Assembly: GCA_039090855.1 (NCBI GenBank)
Contig: CM077001.1
Span: 119,972,922 to 120,036,921 of the forward strand
Reading direction: 5' to 3'
DNA length: 64,000 bases
Source of the DNA: Macrothele yani
Taxonomy: Eukaryota; Arthropoda; Arachnida; Araneae; Macrothelidae
The position numbers and the translations under genes are program-made. A model generated the notes under the pieces. That model had not been told where the DNA came from, ran no database searches, and was given only the letters and a program-made list of their open reading frames with translations. Below are positions 9,945-19,719 of the stretch, piece by piece; positions within the stretch are counted from its first letter, which is position 1, and each line of letters starts with the position of its first letter.

Positions 9945-11540
9945 TTGCCCCGTCGCCGAAGAAGGTCACATTATGAACACCCGATGGACTTTGAGCGAGG
10001 AAGGATTGTTGGGATGACAGAAGCTGGATTTTTCTACCGCAAAATTACCACTCGTACGGAGCGAAACGCCATTTCTGCGATGAGAACGTCGCGTCAGTGC
10101 ACAGATGAGACTCGAACGCACGGAAATGGACCCCAAAATCACACGACTACACGGGATCACAGGCACCCCTACAGCATGGCAGTGACCGACCGCACAGTGA
10201 CATCCACGGTGTTAGCGCAGCAGTGGAGCCCTGTCACAGCTCAGGATCTGCCCTCCAGCACAGTTCGACGTCGTCTACTTAACAGAGGACTGGTCGCTAG
10301 CAGCCCATTGCTGCGCATTCCTTTGACCCTTAACCACGGACGCCTGATGCTGCAATGAGTCTCGAACACAGACATTGGCGCGTTGATTGGCAACAGGTCG
10401 TGTTTTCTGACGAGTCAGGATTCAACTTGATGTACCATGATGGTCGCATACGTCATACAGGCCCACCGCGAAGCCTCGTGGTTTGGGGCTCCATTGGGTT
10501 CAATTCGTGATCCCGCCTGCTACGAATTGAGGGAGCCCTCAGCAGCCAGCTATACATCAGGGATGTTATATAGGCAGATTATACCCTTCCTTAAGAGCTG
10601 TCCCGGCGCTAATTTTTTCCAGCACGACAATGCTCGGCCACATGTGGTGTTACATGAAAATATTCAAACTTTATTTTTTTGTAAGAACAGTAAGTGGGGC
10701 TATAACATCTGAGAGGTGTAGAATGTGGTTCCTGTAGTAGTTTATAGCTTCTACAATTTGCTGTATTTTTTTCACAAAAGTTGGGGTTGGCAATTTCTGT
10801 ATGGCTGCTATGTTATTAGGATCTGGTTGAATTCCTCTTGGACTGATTTGGTGAACCAAGTATATGATTTTTTCTCTCAAAACATGACATTTGGATGAGC
10901 CGATTTTAGGATTATGTTCCCTTAATCTGTCAAAGGTCATTTTTAATCTTTCGATATGGTAATCAAATGTAGTACGGGTAATCAGAATATCAGCTACAAA
11001 GGCATAAATATGTTGCTTTTTGAGTCCGGCTAACAGCAAGTCCATGGCTCTTTGAAATGTGCTACTTGCATTGCGGAGACCTTGTGGCATCTTCTTGAAC
11101 GCGAAGGAGACAAATTCTGTACAAAATTCAATTTTATGTATATCATCAGGCGCCATTGGGATTTGTAGGAATCCGGAGTTTAAATCAATGGTGCTGAAGA
11201 AACGGGTTTCGCCTAAGTTATCGATGATATCATGCAGGAGTGGTAATGAATATCTATCTATTTGAGTGATAAGATTGAGTTTTCGGTAGCCAACAGCGGC
11301 CCGGAATGTCCAAGACCTCTTCCATGTACGACAGATACCGCTACATCCCTGGCCTGCACGTTCTCCAGGTATGTTACCAATCGAACATGTCTGGAGCGAC
11401 TGGCCCGTCGATAGCCTCCGCCAGTCACCACAAATGAACTCTGGTTTCACATAGAAGCACAGGCAGGCTATTTCCCAGGACGATATCAAAAATCTCTTCC
11501 ATTCAATGTCACGTCGTATATAGGCTGTTATTATTGCTCG
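9945..11540 (+). pseudogene. Tc1 transposase, split and decayed
   Basis: Reads PRRRRRSHYEHPMDFERGRI at the N terminus (the usual ATG is TTG). A helix-turn-helix region with TVRRRLLNRGLVA follows, then the first catalytic block as VFSDESGFNL and the second as FFQHDNARPH. After the gypsy insertion the same protein resumes with ARNVQDLFHVRQ, WPARSPGM and LPIEHVWS, which carries the catalytic Glu, and ends with a decayed LWFHIEAQAG tail. Several frameshifts separate these blocks. The split between DNARPH and ARNVQ shows the RT fragment landed inside this gene. Confidence 0.8.
10664..11293 (-). pseudogene. Ty3/gypsy reverse transcriptase fragment
   Basis: About 210 codons of a Ty3/gypsy-type reverse transcriptase in one open frame. 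Blocks in order: YRKLNLITQIDRYSLP, FFSTIDLNSGFLQI (first catalytic Asp), FKKMPQGLRNASSTFQRAMD, then FVADILI where the family has a VDD motif, and further on the RPLNxLT-like end APLTVLTKK. The Ala in place of the first Asp of the DD pair would abolish polymerase activity. No LTRs, gag, protease, RNase H or integrase are next to it. The frame continues past 11293 only because antisense Tc1 sequence happens to be open. Confidence 0.85.
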
Positions 11541-11594
11541 AGGTGACTTCACACGATAATAAGTTTTAAAGCGAAAAAAATCTTGTATAGTCTA

Positions 11595-12095
11595 CGAATG
11601 TAATCAGGTATCTCCTGTAAAATGAGGAATATGTGATATAAATTTCATTTGAATAGCGGGATTCTTTCTTCTTATTGCATTTTTTTTTCAAATAGTAATG
11701 TAGTAAGGGTGGAAAAGTACGATATGTTAACGAAACAGTTGAGTTGAGATCTTAACTAATGTGCAGAGCTGAGAAATTTCTTGCTAGCGGAAAGTGCAGT
11801 TTGCGATAACGATTTGAGCAGATCATTTTGTGATAACGTCCTGTTAACGATGAGTGTATTTATTATTGAGCGATTTGCTGCTGTTATTTGATTTGAAATC
11901 AAGTTCTCCTATGCTAATGTGCTGAAGTACCATAGCAACGAATAAATTTATAATATGTGCATGTTGATTCACACATTCCCCCCCCCCCTGGCCCCCTTTC
12001 TTTTCCTGTAATTTACCAGTGTCAATATTATGCTCACAAGTTCATGGCTTAACGCTTTAACCTGGCACGAATTAACTCGGGGTTAGCAGAATGGG
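11595..12095. other. Spacer with a C-run
   Basis: AT-rich, no coding block recognised. It contains a run of about 10 C near 11981 and, at 12046-12100, a motif (CGAATTAACTCGGGGTTAGC) that recurs in reverse at 9545-9600 and in decayed form just right of the foldback that follows. Confidence 0.5.
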
Positions 12096-12101
12096 ATGAA
12101 A

Positions 12102-12932
12102 TCACTAATAGTAAAACTAATGCCGTCTTATACACGGTTAAAATAGATTTAATGTTTAAAATACACTGGTTTAAATACATAAGACCTTTCGAGTTAGCTT
12201 ATAACTCATCTTTAGGTATAAAACAATGCACATAATACGGACAAGAACATAGATTATACACTGGTGTAAGTTAGATAATCTGGATTATATACTGGTGTGA
12301 GAATATAATCTATGTGATTACGTGCGGTAAGCGACCCTGTGTAAAATCGTGCGCGAAGCGACCCTATTATATTCCATCGTGGACGAAGCGACCCTGCTAA
12401 TCGCATAAGTTTACTTATATATATATATGTACAAATCGTAATCAAATTATTTACATCTAATTAATTAATTACTCACATCAAGTTTTTTATACTAAATACA
12501 AGTTTTTAATATCATTTTACATATATATATACAAATCGTAATCAAATTATTTACACCTAGTTAATTAAGTACTTACATCTTCTGAATTTTGATAGCTTTC
12601 AGGCATTTTTAAGTGCTTACATCTTCTGAATTTTGATAGCTTAATGCTTTCAGGTATTTTTTAAGGTCTTTAGAATTTCCGAATTCCGCCATGATATTAC
12701 GAATGCGTTCTTCTTTCTACTTGTATACACATTTTCTTCCTGTTTGGACCAAGTTCTCTTAATTCTTTTAATTGTTGTTTGTGCATCACACGTCAAATTT
12801 GGAAATTTAAAGACCTTAAAAAATGCCCGAAAGAATTAAGCTATCTTACCAAGTTGGACTAAGGACAAAAGCTGCAAAATTCAGAAGATATAAGTACTTA
12901 ATTAATTATATGTAAATAATTTGACTAAGATT

Positions 12933-12975
<43 letters not shown>

Positions 12976-13051
12976 TATAAAAAAGATACCTAAGCAAAAA
13001 AATAGTTTTAAATTCTAAAATTTTTTCCTTAGTCTTCAGTTTTGCTCTTAA

Positions 13052-13104
<53 letters not shown>

Positions 13105-13351
13105 TAAAATGATTCGATTAGCAGGGTCGCTTCGTCCACGGTAAAATATAACAGGGTCGCTTGGCGCACGGTCGCTTCGCGCACGACACCATCTATGTAC
13201 TTGCCCGGTTAATGTGCATTGTTCTTACACCTAAAGATGAGTTAGAAGCCTACTCGAAAGGTTTTGTGTATTTTAACCATTGTGTTTTTAACATTAAAAC
13301 TACTTTAATCGTGTATAAGGCGGCATTAGTTTCACTATTAGTGATTTTGGC
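12102..13351. repeat. 1.25-kb foldback element
   Basis: The whole interval is one long inverted repeat. Outer ends are AAATCACTAATAG and its complement at 13339-13351. Arms match for several hundred bases (about 12102-12680 against 12810-13351) with an unpaired centre near 12690-12800. The motif AAGCGACCCT occurs several times in each arm. The long TA microsatellites at 12932-12972 and 13053-13102 are in the right arm only, with short counterparts on the left. No coding capacity. It resembles a large MITE or foldback transposon; the superfamily is not clear from the ends. Confidence 0.8.
13053..13102. repeat. (TA)n microsatellite
   Basis: About 25 TA units; a second run lies at 12932-12972. 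Both are within the right arm of the foldback. Confidence 0.95.
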
Positions 13352-13354
13352 ACG

Positions 13355-13848
13355 ACTAACTCTTTAACATCGATACCTAACGCTTTGTGGGATGAAATCA
13401 GCCCTATTTGCTAGCTAAAAAGTGGGGTCGAACGCTGCTGCAACAAATAAACCTGCGCATGAGAAACCTTTGCTTTTCCTTCAGTTTTTTTCTTAAACTG
13501 GTCATATAGTTAATGATTAACCCTAACCTGTTCTGAACGATTACCTGCTGAATGCGATATGACAAAGGAAATGCTCTCAGTCAGAAGAGAGAAGGTGTTT
13601 GAGTCACTTATTTCTACCCAGTGGCACGATGTTCGTGTCAGGAGAACTAGCACTTGCCCATCATCCCTGGTGCCATGGAGCAAAGATTGAAGGAGTGGGT
13701 CATGGTTTAGTATTGCTGAAATGAGAGAGGGAAAGGAGTTATTTTGCCATAGCTTTCTTCAAGCTAAATATATCTTTAATGAATTCCTTCTGTTATTTAA
13801 AATGTTCTCATAGATAATATATTTCATAATATATATTTTATATATATA
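13355..13848. other. Spacer
   Basis: Nothing recognised on either strand apart from AT-rich low complexity near the right edge. Confidence 0.5.
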
Positions 13849-13850
13849 TA

Positions 13851-15238
13851 CAGGGTGATTCATAAAGAAGTATACAGTTTCAACGCACTATAAAACAAGA
13901 ACAGTGTAAGATATTTTATGTTACCTGTAACAGAATTGTAGGGGAATGTTTCAAGTTTTTTTAGAGATAGTCGCTGATGTTTTATGTGTACACCCTTAGT
14001 CACGCGACACACACACAGAGCCGATAATCCATTTCCGCCTAAACGCGAGGTAAGATATCTGAATCAAGTGCAGTGATAGTGGCTGTGATACGCTGTTTCA
14101 GCTCCGCTAGATCAACAGGAAGAAGAGGGTCGAATACCTTGTCCCACACGTACACCCCACAGGAAAAAGTCACAAGGTGTTAAGTCAGGACTTCTGGGTG
14201 GCCATTGGGTCAGTGGTATGTTGTAGTCCGCGGCTCGTCCAATCCATCGGTGAGGAAGATGTTCATCGAGATAATCTCGCACGTCGCCTAACCAGTGCGG
14301 TGGTGCACCATCCAATTGGAGAATAAAGTTGTCACTGTCGTCCTGCAACTGTGGCATCAACCAAAGACTTGGCATAACCAGAAAAGAGCCTCCCGTGACA
14401 GTTTTCTCGTGAAAAAAGAAGTGGCCGTATACTTTCTTTTTGGACACAGCACAGAACACATTTACCTCAGTGGAATCTCGCACGTGTTGCACTGTAAATC
14501 TGGGATTCTCCGTTCCCCAAAAGCGAACATTGTGCTTGTTTATCTGACCATTCGCGTGAAATGTAGCTTCATCGGTGAAAACTAAGTGATCGGCAAAATC
14601 GTCATTTTCAAAACGGTGCCGCATTTTGGCACAAAATTCAAAGCGCTTTGTATTGTCAAGGTCAGTGAGACTTTGCAGCATCTGCACTTTGTATGGTATC
14701 ATTTTCAGCTTCTTTCTCAAAATTCTCCAGACAGTGGGCTGTGAAATTTGCACTTCACGACTCACCCTCCGCGTTGATTTTCCCGGGCTTCGTTGAATGG
14801 CGGTGCAAACACTATCGACGACTTCTTCCGATACACGCGGTCGTCCAGGACTTTTAAGTTTGCACGTACAGCCCGTAGTTTCCAATTTTTAATGCTAATC
14901 GTAGATAGATTTTATGGTTGGAGGTTCTTTTCCGAATAATGATCGAAAATACCGATGCACAACAGTTACAGATTCCGTTTTGCTCAATTCAAGAACACAA
15001 AACGCCTTCTCCACTGCAGACGCTGCCATTTTGACTGACTAGTCACTGCAGACGCTGCCTTCTCCACTGCAGACGCTGCCATTTGTGACGCGCGCTATCG
15101 CCTACGTCACTTCCCTCAGTAGCGGGACACAAACTTTATGAGTACATCTACCTAACGGTTCGCAGTTGTGTCCCGTGTATTCAACTGTTACTGTTTTACA
15201 GCATCTGGAAACTGTATACTTCCTTATAAATCACCCCG
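13851..15238 (-). mobile_element. Mariner-like element, full length
   Basis: Ends read CAGGGTGATTCATAAAGAAG and, from the right, CGGGGTGATTTATAAGGAAG, forming inverted repeats of about 30 bases. The left flank is TA (13849-13850); the right is CA, a decayed TA, inside TA-rich DNA. The element carries one transposase relic on the minus strand. A 26-bp stretch around the start codon is duplicated at about 15010-15095. Confidence 0.85.
13966..15029 (-). pseudogene. Mariner-like transposase, broken
   Basis: DD-D transposase of the mariner/IS630 group. It starts MAASAVEKAFCVLEL; an N-terminal helix-turn-helix with VHRYFRSLFGKEPPTIKSIY follows, then the linker GRPR, a second helix-turn-helix with STRRVSREVQISQPTVWRIL, and catalytic blocks VFTDEATF, LQLDGAPPHW and WPPRSPDLTPCDFFLW. 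Lesions: two in-frame stops close together near 14890-14900 (one where Trp is expected) and a frameshift just after DFFLWG, beyond which KVFDPLLPVDLAELKQRI continues in another frame. The three catalytic Asp residues are still present. Read on the minus strand from the ATG at 15029. Confidence 0.88.
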
Positions 15239-15240
15239 CA

Positions 15241-15864
15241 TATATATATATTATGAAATACTATATTAAATAATATATTATTTAAAGTCACATGAAAAAG
15301 GTGCTTGCTATTCACAAACCCACGCAAATAAGAGCTCTGATCTCGCAGTATTTTTGAGAATGTTTAGGGAATTTACGCCGAGAGAACAACTTTCACGACA
15401 TTCCCAGACTGTTCTTGCATTACGAACAGCACACACATAAAAGAATGCATCTTTCATTCACATCGCGACAATTCTGGACGGCAGCTTTTATCTCACAGAA
15501 GAGAAAGGGGGAAGGAACTAAAAAAGAAAAGACCTCGTTCACAAAAGGCAAGATATCGCGCTGAAAGAGTTAGTACATTCTTCTTGGAAGGGCATAATAA
15601 TGAGCTTCTCAAATATGACTCGTACCTGCTGCTCTTTATTTTTGCCTCTTTGTTCCATCAATTTCGTTTAAAAGTTGCTTTTATTTTTCTCACACTATTC
15701 AAGCTAGTACTTTCTAAAAAAATTGACTCCATCGAGATAGGCTTCGTCAACATCCTTACCTTATTCCTCTGGTGTCAACAGATTCATTAGAAAAAATGAA
15801 TTTTTGAGATTTCCAGCATCATAAAGTATCGTCTTGTTTCAAATGTTACACCATTTGGAGGTAC
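15241..15864. other. Spacer
   Basis: AT-rich; no coding block or repeat structure recognised. Confidence 0.5.
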
Positions 15865-15868
15865 TATA

Positions 15869-17214
15869 CTGTGCAAATTAATTAGGACAAAGTAAAAAAT
15901 CACTCTTTTTTCCAAAACTGTGCCTTCATATACACTGATAAATACCTGTATTAGTATGAAGTATGCCCTCCTTTAGCAGAAATGACCTCTTGAATTCGTT
16001 TTGGCATTGACTCCACTAATTGAGTGCACATATTTTTGACTTCATAATCGTGGACCCACACTTTTATAGCATTCGTTATCATGCGTTCTTTGGTTGTACA
16101 GTCCATTTTACCTAAACGTCTCTTCAAAATATTCCACATGGGATTTAAGTCTGGTGAATTTCCAGGCCAATTAAGCAAATGAATTTGATTTTCCAGCATG
16201 AAATTCTTGACCAATTTCGAATTGTGATATGGGGCCAAGTCATGTTGAAATGTCTCGTCAAAAGCTTGCAAGAATGGAACAATCCTACGTTGTAATATTT
16301 CTACGTGCTTGGCTGAATTCATCATACCTTGAACAGGAACTAAGCTTCCAGTGCCATTTAATGTGAAAAACCCCCAAAACATCTGTTTCAGAGGGTGTTT
16401 TACAGTTTGTTTGACATGCTCAGGTCTTAAGGGTTCACAGTTGCTTCGTCTAACGACATTTGCTTGGTAACCCTGCACAAATAAATGAGTTTCATCACTG
16501 AAAATTACCTTTTTCCAGTCGTCAGCAGTCCATGATTTATATTTTTTGGCCCATGCTAAACGTTTTATCTTCATTTTTGCATTCTAATATTGTTTTATTG
16601 TTGGTATTCCTGCCTTCCAGCCAACTTCCAGATTCCTAAGGCGTACAGTTGAATCACTAACATCGCAACCACTAGCCAATAAATCTCTTTGAAGGTCGGT
16701 GCTTGTTTTTTTTTTTTTTTTTGGATTCATTTTACTATTTCTGATTAGATATTTATCGGTTCGTGGAGTTGTTTTTCGTTTTCTTCCACATTTACCTCTC
16801 CTTTTTGGAGACGATGATCCAGATGCATTGTATCACGTAAGCAGTCTTGATACACTTGATTTGCCTACACCAACTGCAGAAGCGATGTCTCTCACTGTCA
16901 TAGAAGTGTCATCCTTCAGAGCAATTATTTTTGCACGCTTCCTTGGGTAAATATCCATGTTTTAATACACGAAAGCAACGCGTACTCTCAGAGAGCAAAA
17001 CCTAACATCCACCTGTCACACACGACAGCTCACAACTAAAGCTGAAGTGCCTATTTCCTGTTTAAAACCAGTCAAACTACATTCTTACTATCAAGTTCTA
17101 ACAGTCACACCACCTCACAGCTGATAAAGCCGGTTTACGTGGGTTTAGGACATCAACTGGCGATCACATTACAATTCTGAGAATAAAATAGCTTGTCCCA
17201 ATTAATTTGCACGG
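15869..17214 (-). mobile_element. Tc1-type transposon, full length
   Basis: Flanked by TA at 15867-15868 and 17215-17216. Ends read CTGTGCAAATTAATTAGGAC and CCGTGCAAATTAATTGGGAC as inverted repeats. One minus-strand transposase relic fills the inside. This family differs in ends and protein from the other Tc1 elements in the window. Confidence 0.9.
15951..16961 (-). pseudogene. Tc1-like transposase lacking catalytic Glu
   Basis: The N terminus reads MDIYPRKRAKIIALKDDTSM, with a helix-turn-helix TVRDIASAVGVGKSSVSRLL. A frameshift then leads through a basic KRRGKCGRKRKTTPRTDKYL block and a second helix-turn-helix (SGCDVSDSTVRLRNLEVG). The catalytic domain is open for 207 codons: IFSDETHLFVQG (first Asp), FQHDLAPYHNS (second Asp), then SPDLNP directly followed by MWNILKRRL. 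In this family the usual text is PIENMWN, so an in-frame loss of three codons has removed exactly the catalytic Glu and its neighbours, near 16138-16143. It ends in a normal GGHTSY-type C terminus. A run of Lys codons (poly-A) at about 16709-16725 is also unusual. Confidence 0.88.
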
Positions 17215-17216
17215 TA

Positions 17217-17599
17217 TAGCATATGTTTCGAAAAAAAAAGTGCTTGTAACATTGTTGCCTCTCCGTCCATCCTTCTATAAACACAATATCCTGAATGTAC
17301 AACGGATTCGAAATACCTCTTTTTTTTTCCCCCGCATCAATAGAGCTAACGATGAAGACTATTATTCGTTCACTTTACTCTCCTGGTGGCCCAGTGTTCT
17401 AATCACTGGCAGTTCGGCCGTTTGTTTCCATGCACGTGTAGCGCATTTGTCTAATGGCACCAACCCTTAACCCTTTCCTTTTAAGCAGACGGGCGATTGA
17501 TTATGCCTTTAGAATTTCTCACGATTATCCTTAAACCCTGGAAAAAATTACCTGGGAAAAAATGAGATTTTCACTCTAAGGGGCGTAAAATTATTTTTA
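17217..17599. other. Spacer
   Basis: No recognisable gene or repeat. Confidence 0.5.
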
Positions 17600-17607
17600 T
17601 ATTTGGG

Positions 17608-17880
17608 CAAGGGCGCCCATAAAAGTAGGCGGGGGCTCGACCCCCCCCCCGTCCCCCAGCCGTTGGTATAACCAAATTTTTGATAAATTCAAAACACTAA
17701 ACGTTTTTTTAAAGCATTTTTAAAAATAATAAGATATCAATGATTGATTGTATCAATTATTTTTGTTGTATTTTAGTATCTTGTACATTTACTAAAATGT
17801 TTGACAGCCTTGAAGGAGGTAAGGATTTTTCTTAGCCCCCCCCCCCCCTCCTCATAAAATTACTCATATGGGCCCCACTG
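17608..17880. mobile_element. hAT MITE with perfect 8-bp duplication
   Basis: The 273-bp element is bounded by TATTTGGG at 17600-17607 and 17881-17888, an exact 8-bp target duplication as made by hAT transposases. Inverted ends are CAAGGGCGCCCATA and CAGTGGGGCCCATA. Both subterminal regions carry long C or G runs. No coding capacity. Confidence 0.85.
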
Positions 17881-18173
17881 TATTTGGGTGCGTATCTTAC
17901 TCGCAAAAATTTTACTCGAAAATTTATTTTTTCTATTTGATGTCTGGAATTACGTGCAAAAGTTTACATGTACTATTTACTTTACATGCTGCACAGTTGT
18001 CAGCAAGTACATGCTTCTTTAAGGAGACTTGAATGTTTTTGGCACCATAACTCCTCTTCTGAAATACAATGTTTCAGGGATTTAAATAGCGAAGCTTGAT
18101 TTGAAAAATTATTTCTGCGTCCGTAAGCAGAAATTACTAGTAAAAACTTTCATGCATGTTTAACCATTTGTAG

Positions 18174-18372
18174 CCGCCCGATAGGTCGAATCGTCTGCGG
18201 CGCTGGCTTCTGACCATTCGTCCGAGATGGATCCGGAATATGCATTGACCGGTGTGTTCGTTTTACGGCACTGACTCTCATCCATCCCTAGAACCAGTGA
18301 TCCTAAATTATCGGCGGACGACTGCTTGTATCCCTGTGAATTGCTTATGGTAGTGGTTAAACCCCGAAACCA
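18174..18372 (+). mobile_element. tRNA-derived SINE family 1, old copy
   Basis: Plus-strand, strongly diverged. The head GCCGCCCGATAGG, the TGACCATTCGTCC block, the TTTACGGCACTGACTCTC block and the GACGACTGCTTGTA...GGTTAAACC tail match the family in order, but the B box is destroyed. No duplication is visible. Confidence 0.75.
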
Positions 18373-18389
18373 AGGAAAAAGAATCTCTT

Positions 18390-18694
18390 CCCAAGTAGCA
18401 GTGAATATCGGCTAGATAGCGGGCCGATATCGGTTATGTCGGCTGAATGTCGTTAATATCAGTCGACATTGAGCCGATATCGGACCGATATCGGCTACAG
18501 ATATCGGACCGATATTGCAAAAAGTTATCCTCCCTGATATTTAGCCGATATCGGCTACAGATATGGGACCGATATCGGCTACAGATATTGGACCGATATT
18601 GCAAAAAGTTATCCTCCCTGATATTTAGCCGATATCGGTTATATCGGCTACCGACATGGAGCCGATATCGGACCGACATTAATTGCTACTTGGG
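18390..18694. repeat. GATATCGG-rich MITE, unit 1 of a dimer
   Basis: Begins CCCAAGTAGCAGTGAATATC and ends in the complement (GCTACTTGGG). The inside is built from many copies of GATATCGG/CCGATATC and a repeated segment with TTGCAAAAAGTTATCCTCCC. No coding capacity; reading frames through it are products of the repetition. Confidence 0.8.
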
Positions 18695-18979
18695 CCCAAG
18701 TAGCAGTGAATATCGGCTAGATATCGGGCCGATATCGGTTATGTCGGCTGAATGTCGTTAATATCAGTCGACATTAATATCAGTCGACATCGGACCGATA
18801 TTGCAAAAAGTTATCCTCCCTGATATTTAGCCGATATCGGCTACAGATATTGGACCGATATCGGCTACAGATATTGGACCGAATTGCAAAAAGCTATCCT
18901 CCCTGATATTTAGCCGATATCGGTTATATCGGCTACCGACATGGAGCCGATATCGGACCGACATTAATTGCTACTTGGG
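18695..18979. repeat. GATATCGG-rich MITE, unit 2 of a dimer
   Basis: Same ends and content as unit 1, joined to it head to tail without any base between, so the junction reads CTTGGGCCCAAG. It carries a short extra repeat of AATATCAGTCGACAT. Flanks outside the dimer are TT on both sides, which could be a 2-bp duplication for the pair. Confidence 0.8.
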
Positions 18980-19084
18980 TTATGATGTAAACGTTCCCTA
19001 AATTTGGAGGTTTTGTTCAATGATGTCTCTGTTTCGAAGACTAGGGTTAAAAAAATCACTAAGACATAATAATCAATATCGTCA

Positions 19085-19478
19085 TTATCATCATCATCGT
19101 CAACCTTTATCAATCCACTGCCTGATGAAGATCGCCTCAATTTTCTTCCACAACTGTCTGTCTTAAGCCAGTCTCCTCCAAGTTACACCGGCATACTTTC
19201 GAATTTCATCCACACGTTTCCCGCGTGGTCTTCTTCTGGTTCTTTTTCTATCCTTTGGTACATAGTCTAAAATTTCGGTTGTCCATCGGTGGTCAGTCTG
19301 GCAACATGTCCAACCCATTCCCATTTCAGAGATTTTATTCTGATCATGATGTCTTCCACTCTTGCCACGTTCCTTATCCATGAGTTCCTCTTTTTATCTT
19401 TCCTAGTTACACCAAGCATGCATCTTTCTGTGCTTTCTTCAGTTTTCTGCAGACCTTTTTTATTCTTTCAGTTGTCTG
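19085..19478 (-). pseudogene. RTE LINE, 5'-truncated 3' end
   Basis: Minus-strand copy of the last part of the RTE-type LINE at 33850-36815. Recognisable blocks are ERCMLGVTRK, RVEDIMIRIKSLKWEWVGH and a final segment ending at the stop, then a 3' tail of TGATGA-like repeats (here ATCATCATCATCGTC at 19088-19100). It contains frameshifts. Severe 5' truncation is normal for target-primed insertion. Confidence 0.85.
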
Positions 19479-19719
19479 GGCCTGAGGGATGAAACAAAGG
19501 GTGGTACTGCCGTGGCAATGGGTCGTAAAATCTTAGCTCCGCAGGGAACAAGTGACTGCGAAAGTTTCCGCCATTTGTCTCTGAGTATCAGAAGTCACCT
19601 CTACTTTCGACACGCCGCTTACAAAATGCTTGCAACGCCAAAATTAGGCGATTCCATTATTATTAAGTGCCAAGTTCAAATGAACGGACTATACTTAAAT
19701 TTTCCACCACCACAGAAAA

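Larger units (their letters stand above)
9704..11590 (+). mobile_element. Tc1-type transposon split by a gypsy fragment
   Basis: The left end after TA (9702-9703) reads CATTACTGTTTGTAAAAACTAC, similar in layout to the other Tc1 ends here. The transposase relic runs to about 10663, is interrupted by about 630 bases of antisense gypsy RT, and resumes at about 11294. The right end is decayed and I place it near 11590 only by the end of recognisable coding. Confidence 0.7.

Noticed and set aside
10671..11552. A single 293-codon gene
   Set aside because: Composite: gypsy RT codons joined to antisense Tc1 sequence that happens to be open.
18434..18761. Tyr/Arg/Ser-rich frames around the GATATCGG repeats
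   Set aside because: Palindromic repeat translated on both strands; no independent coding evidence.
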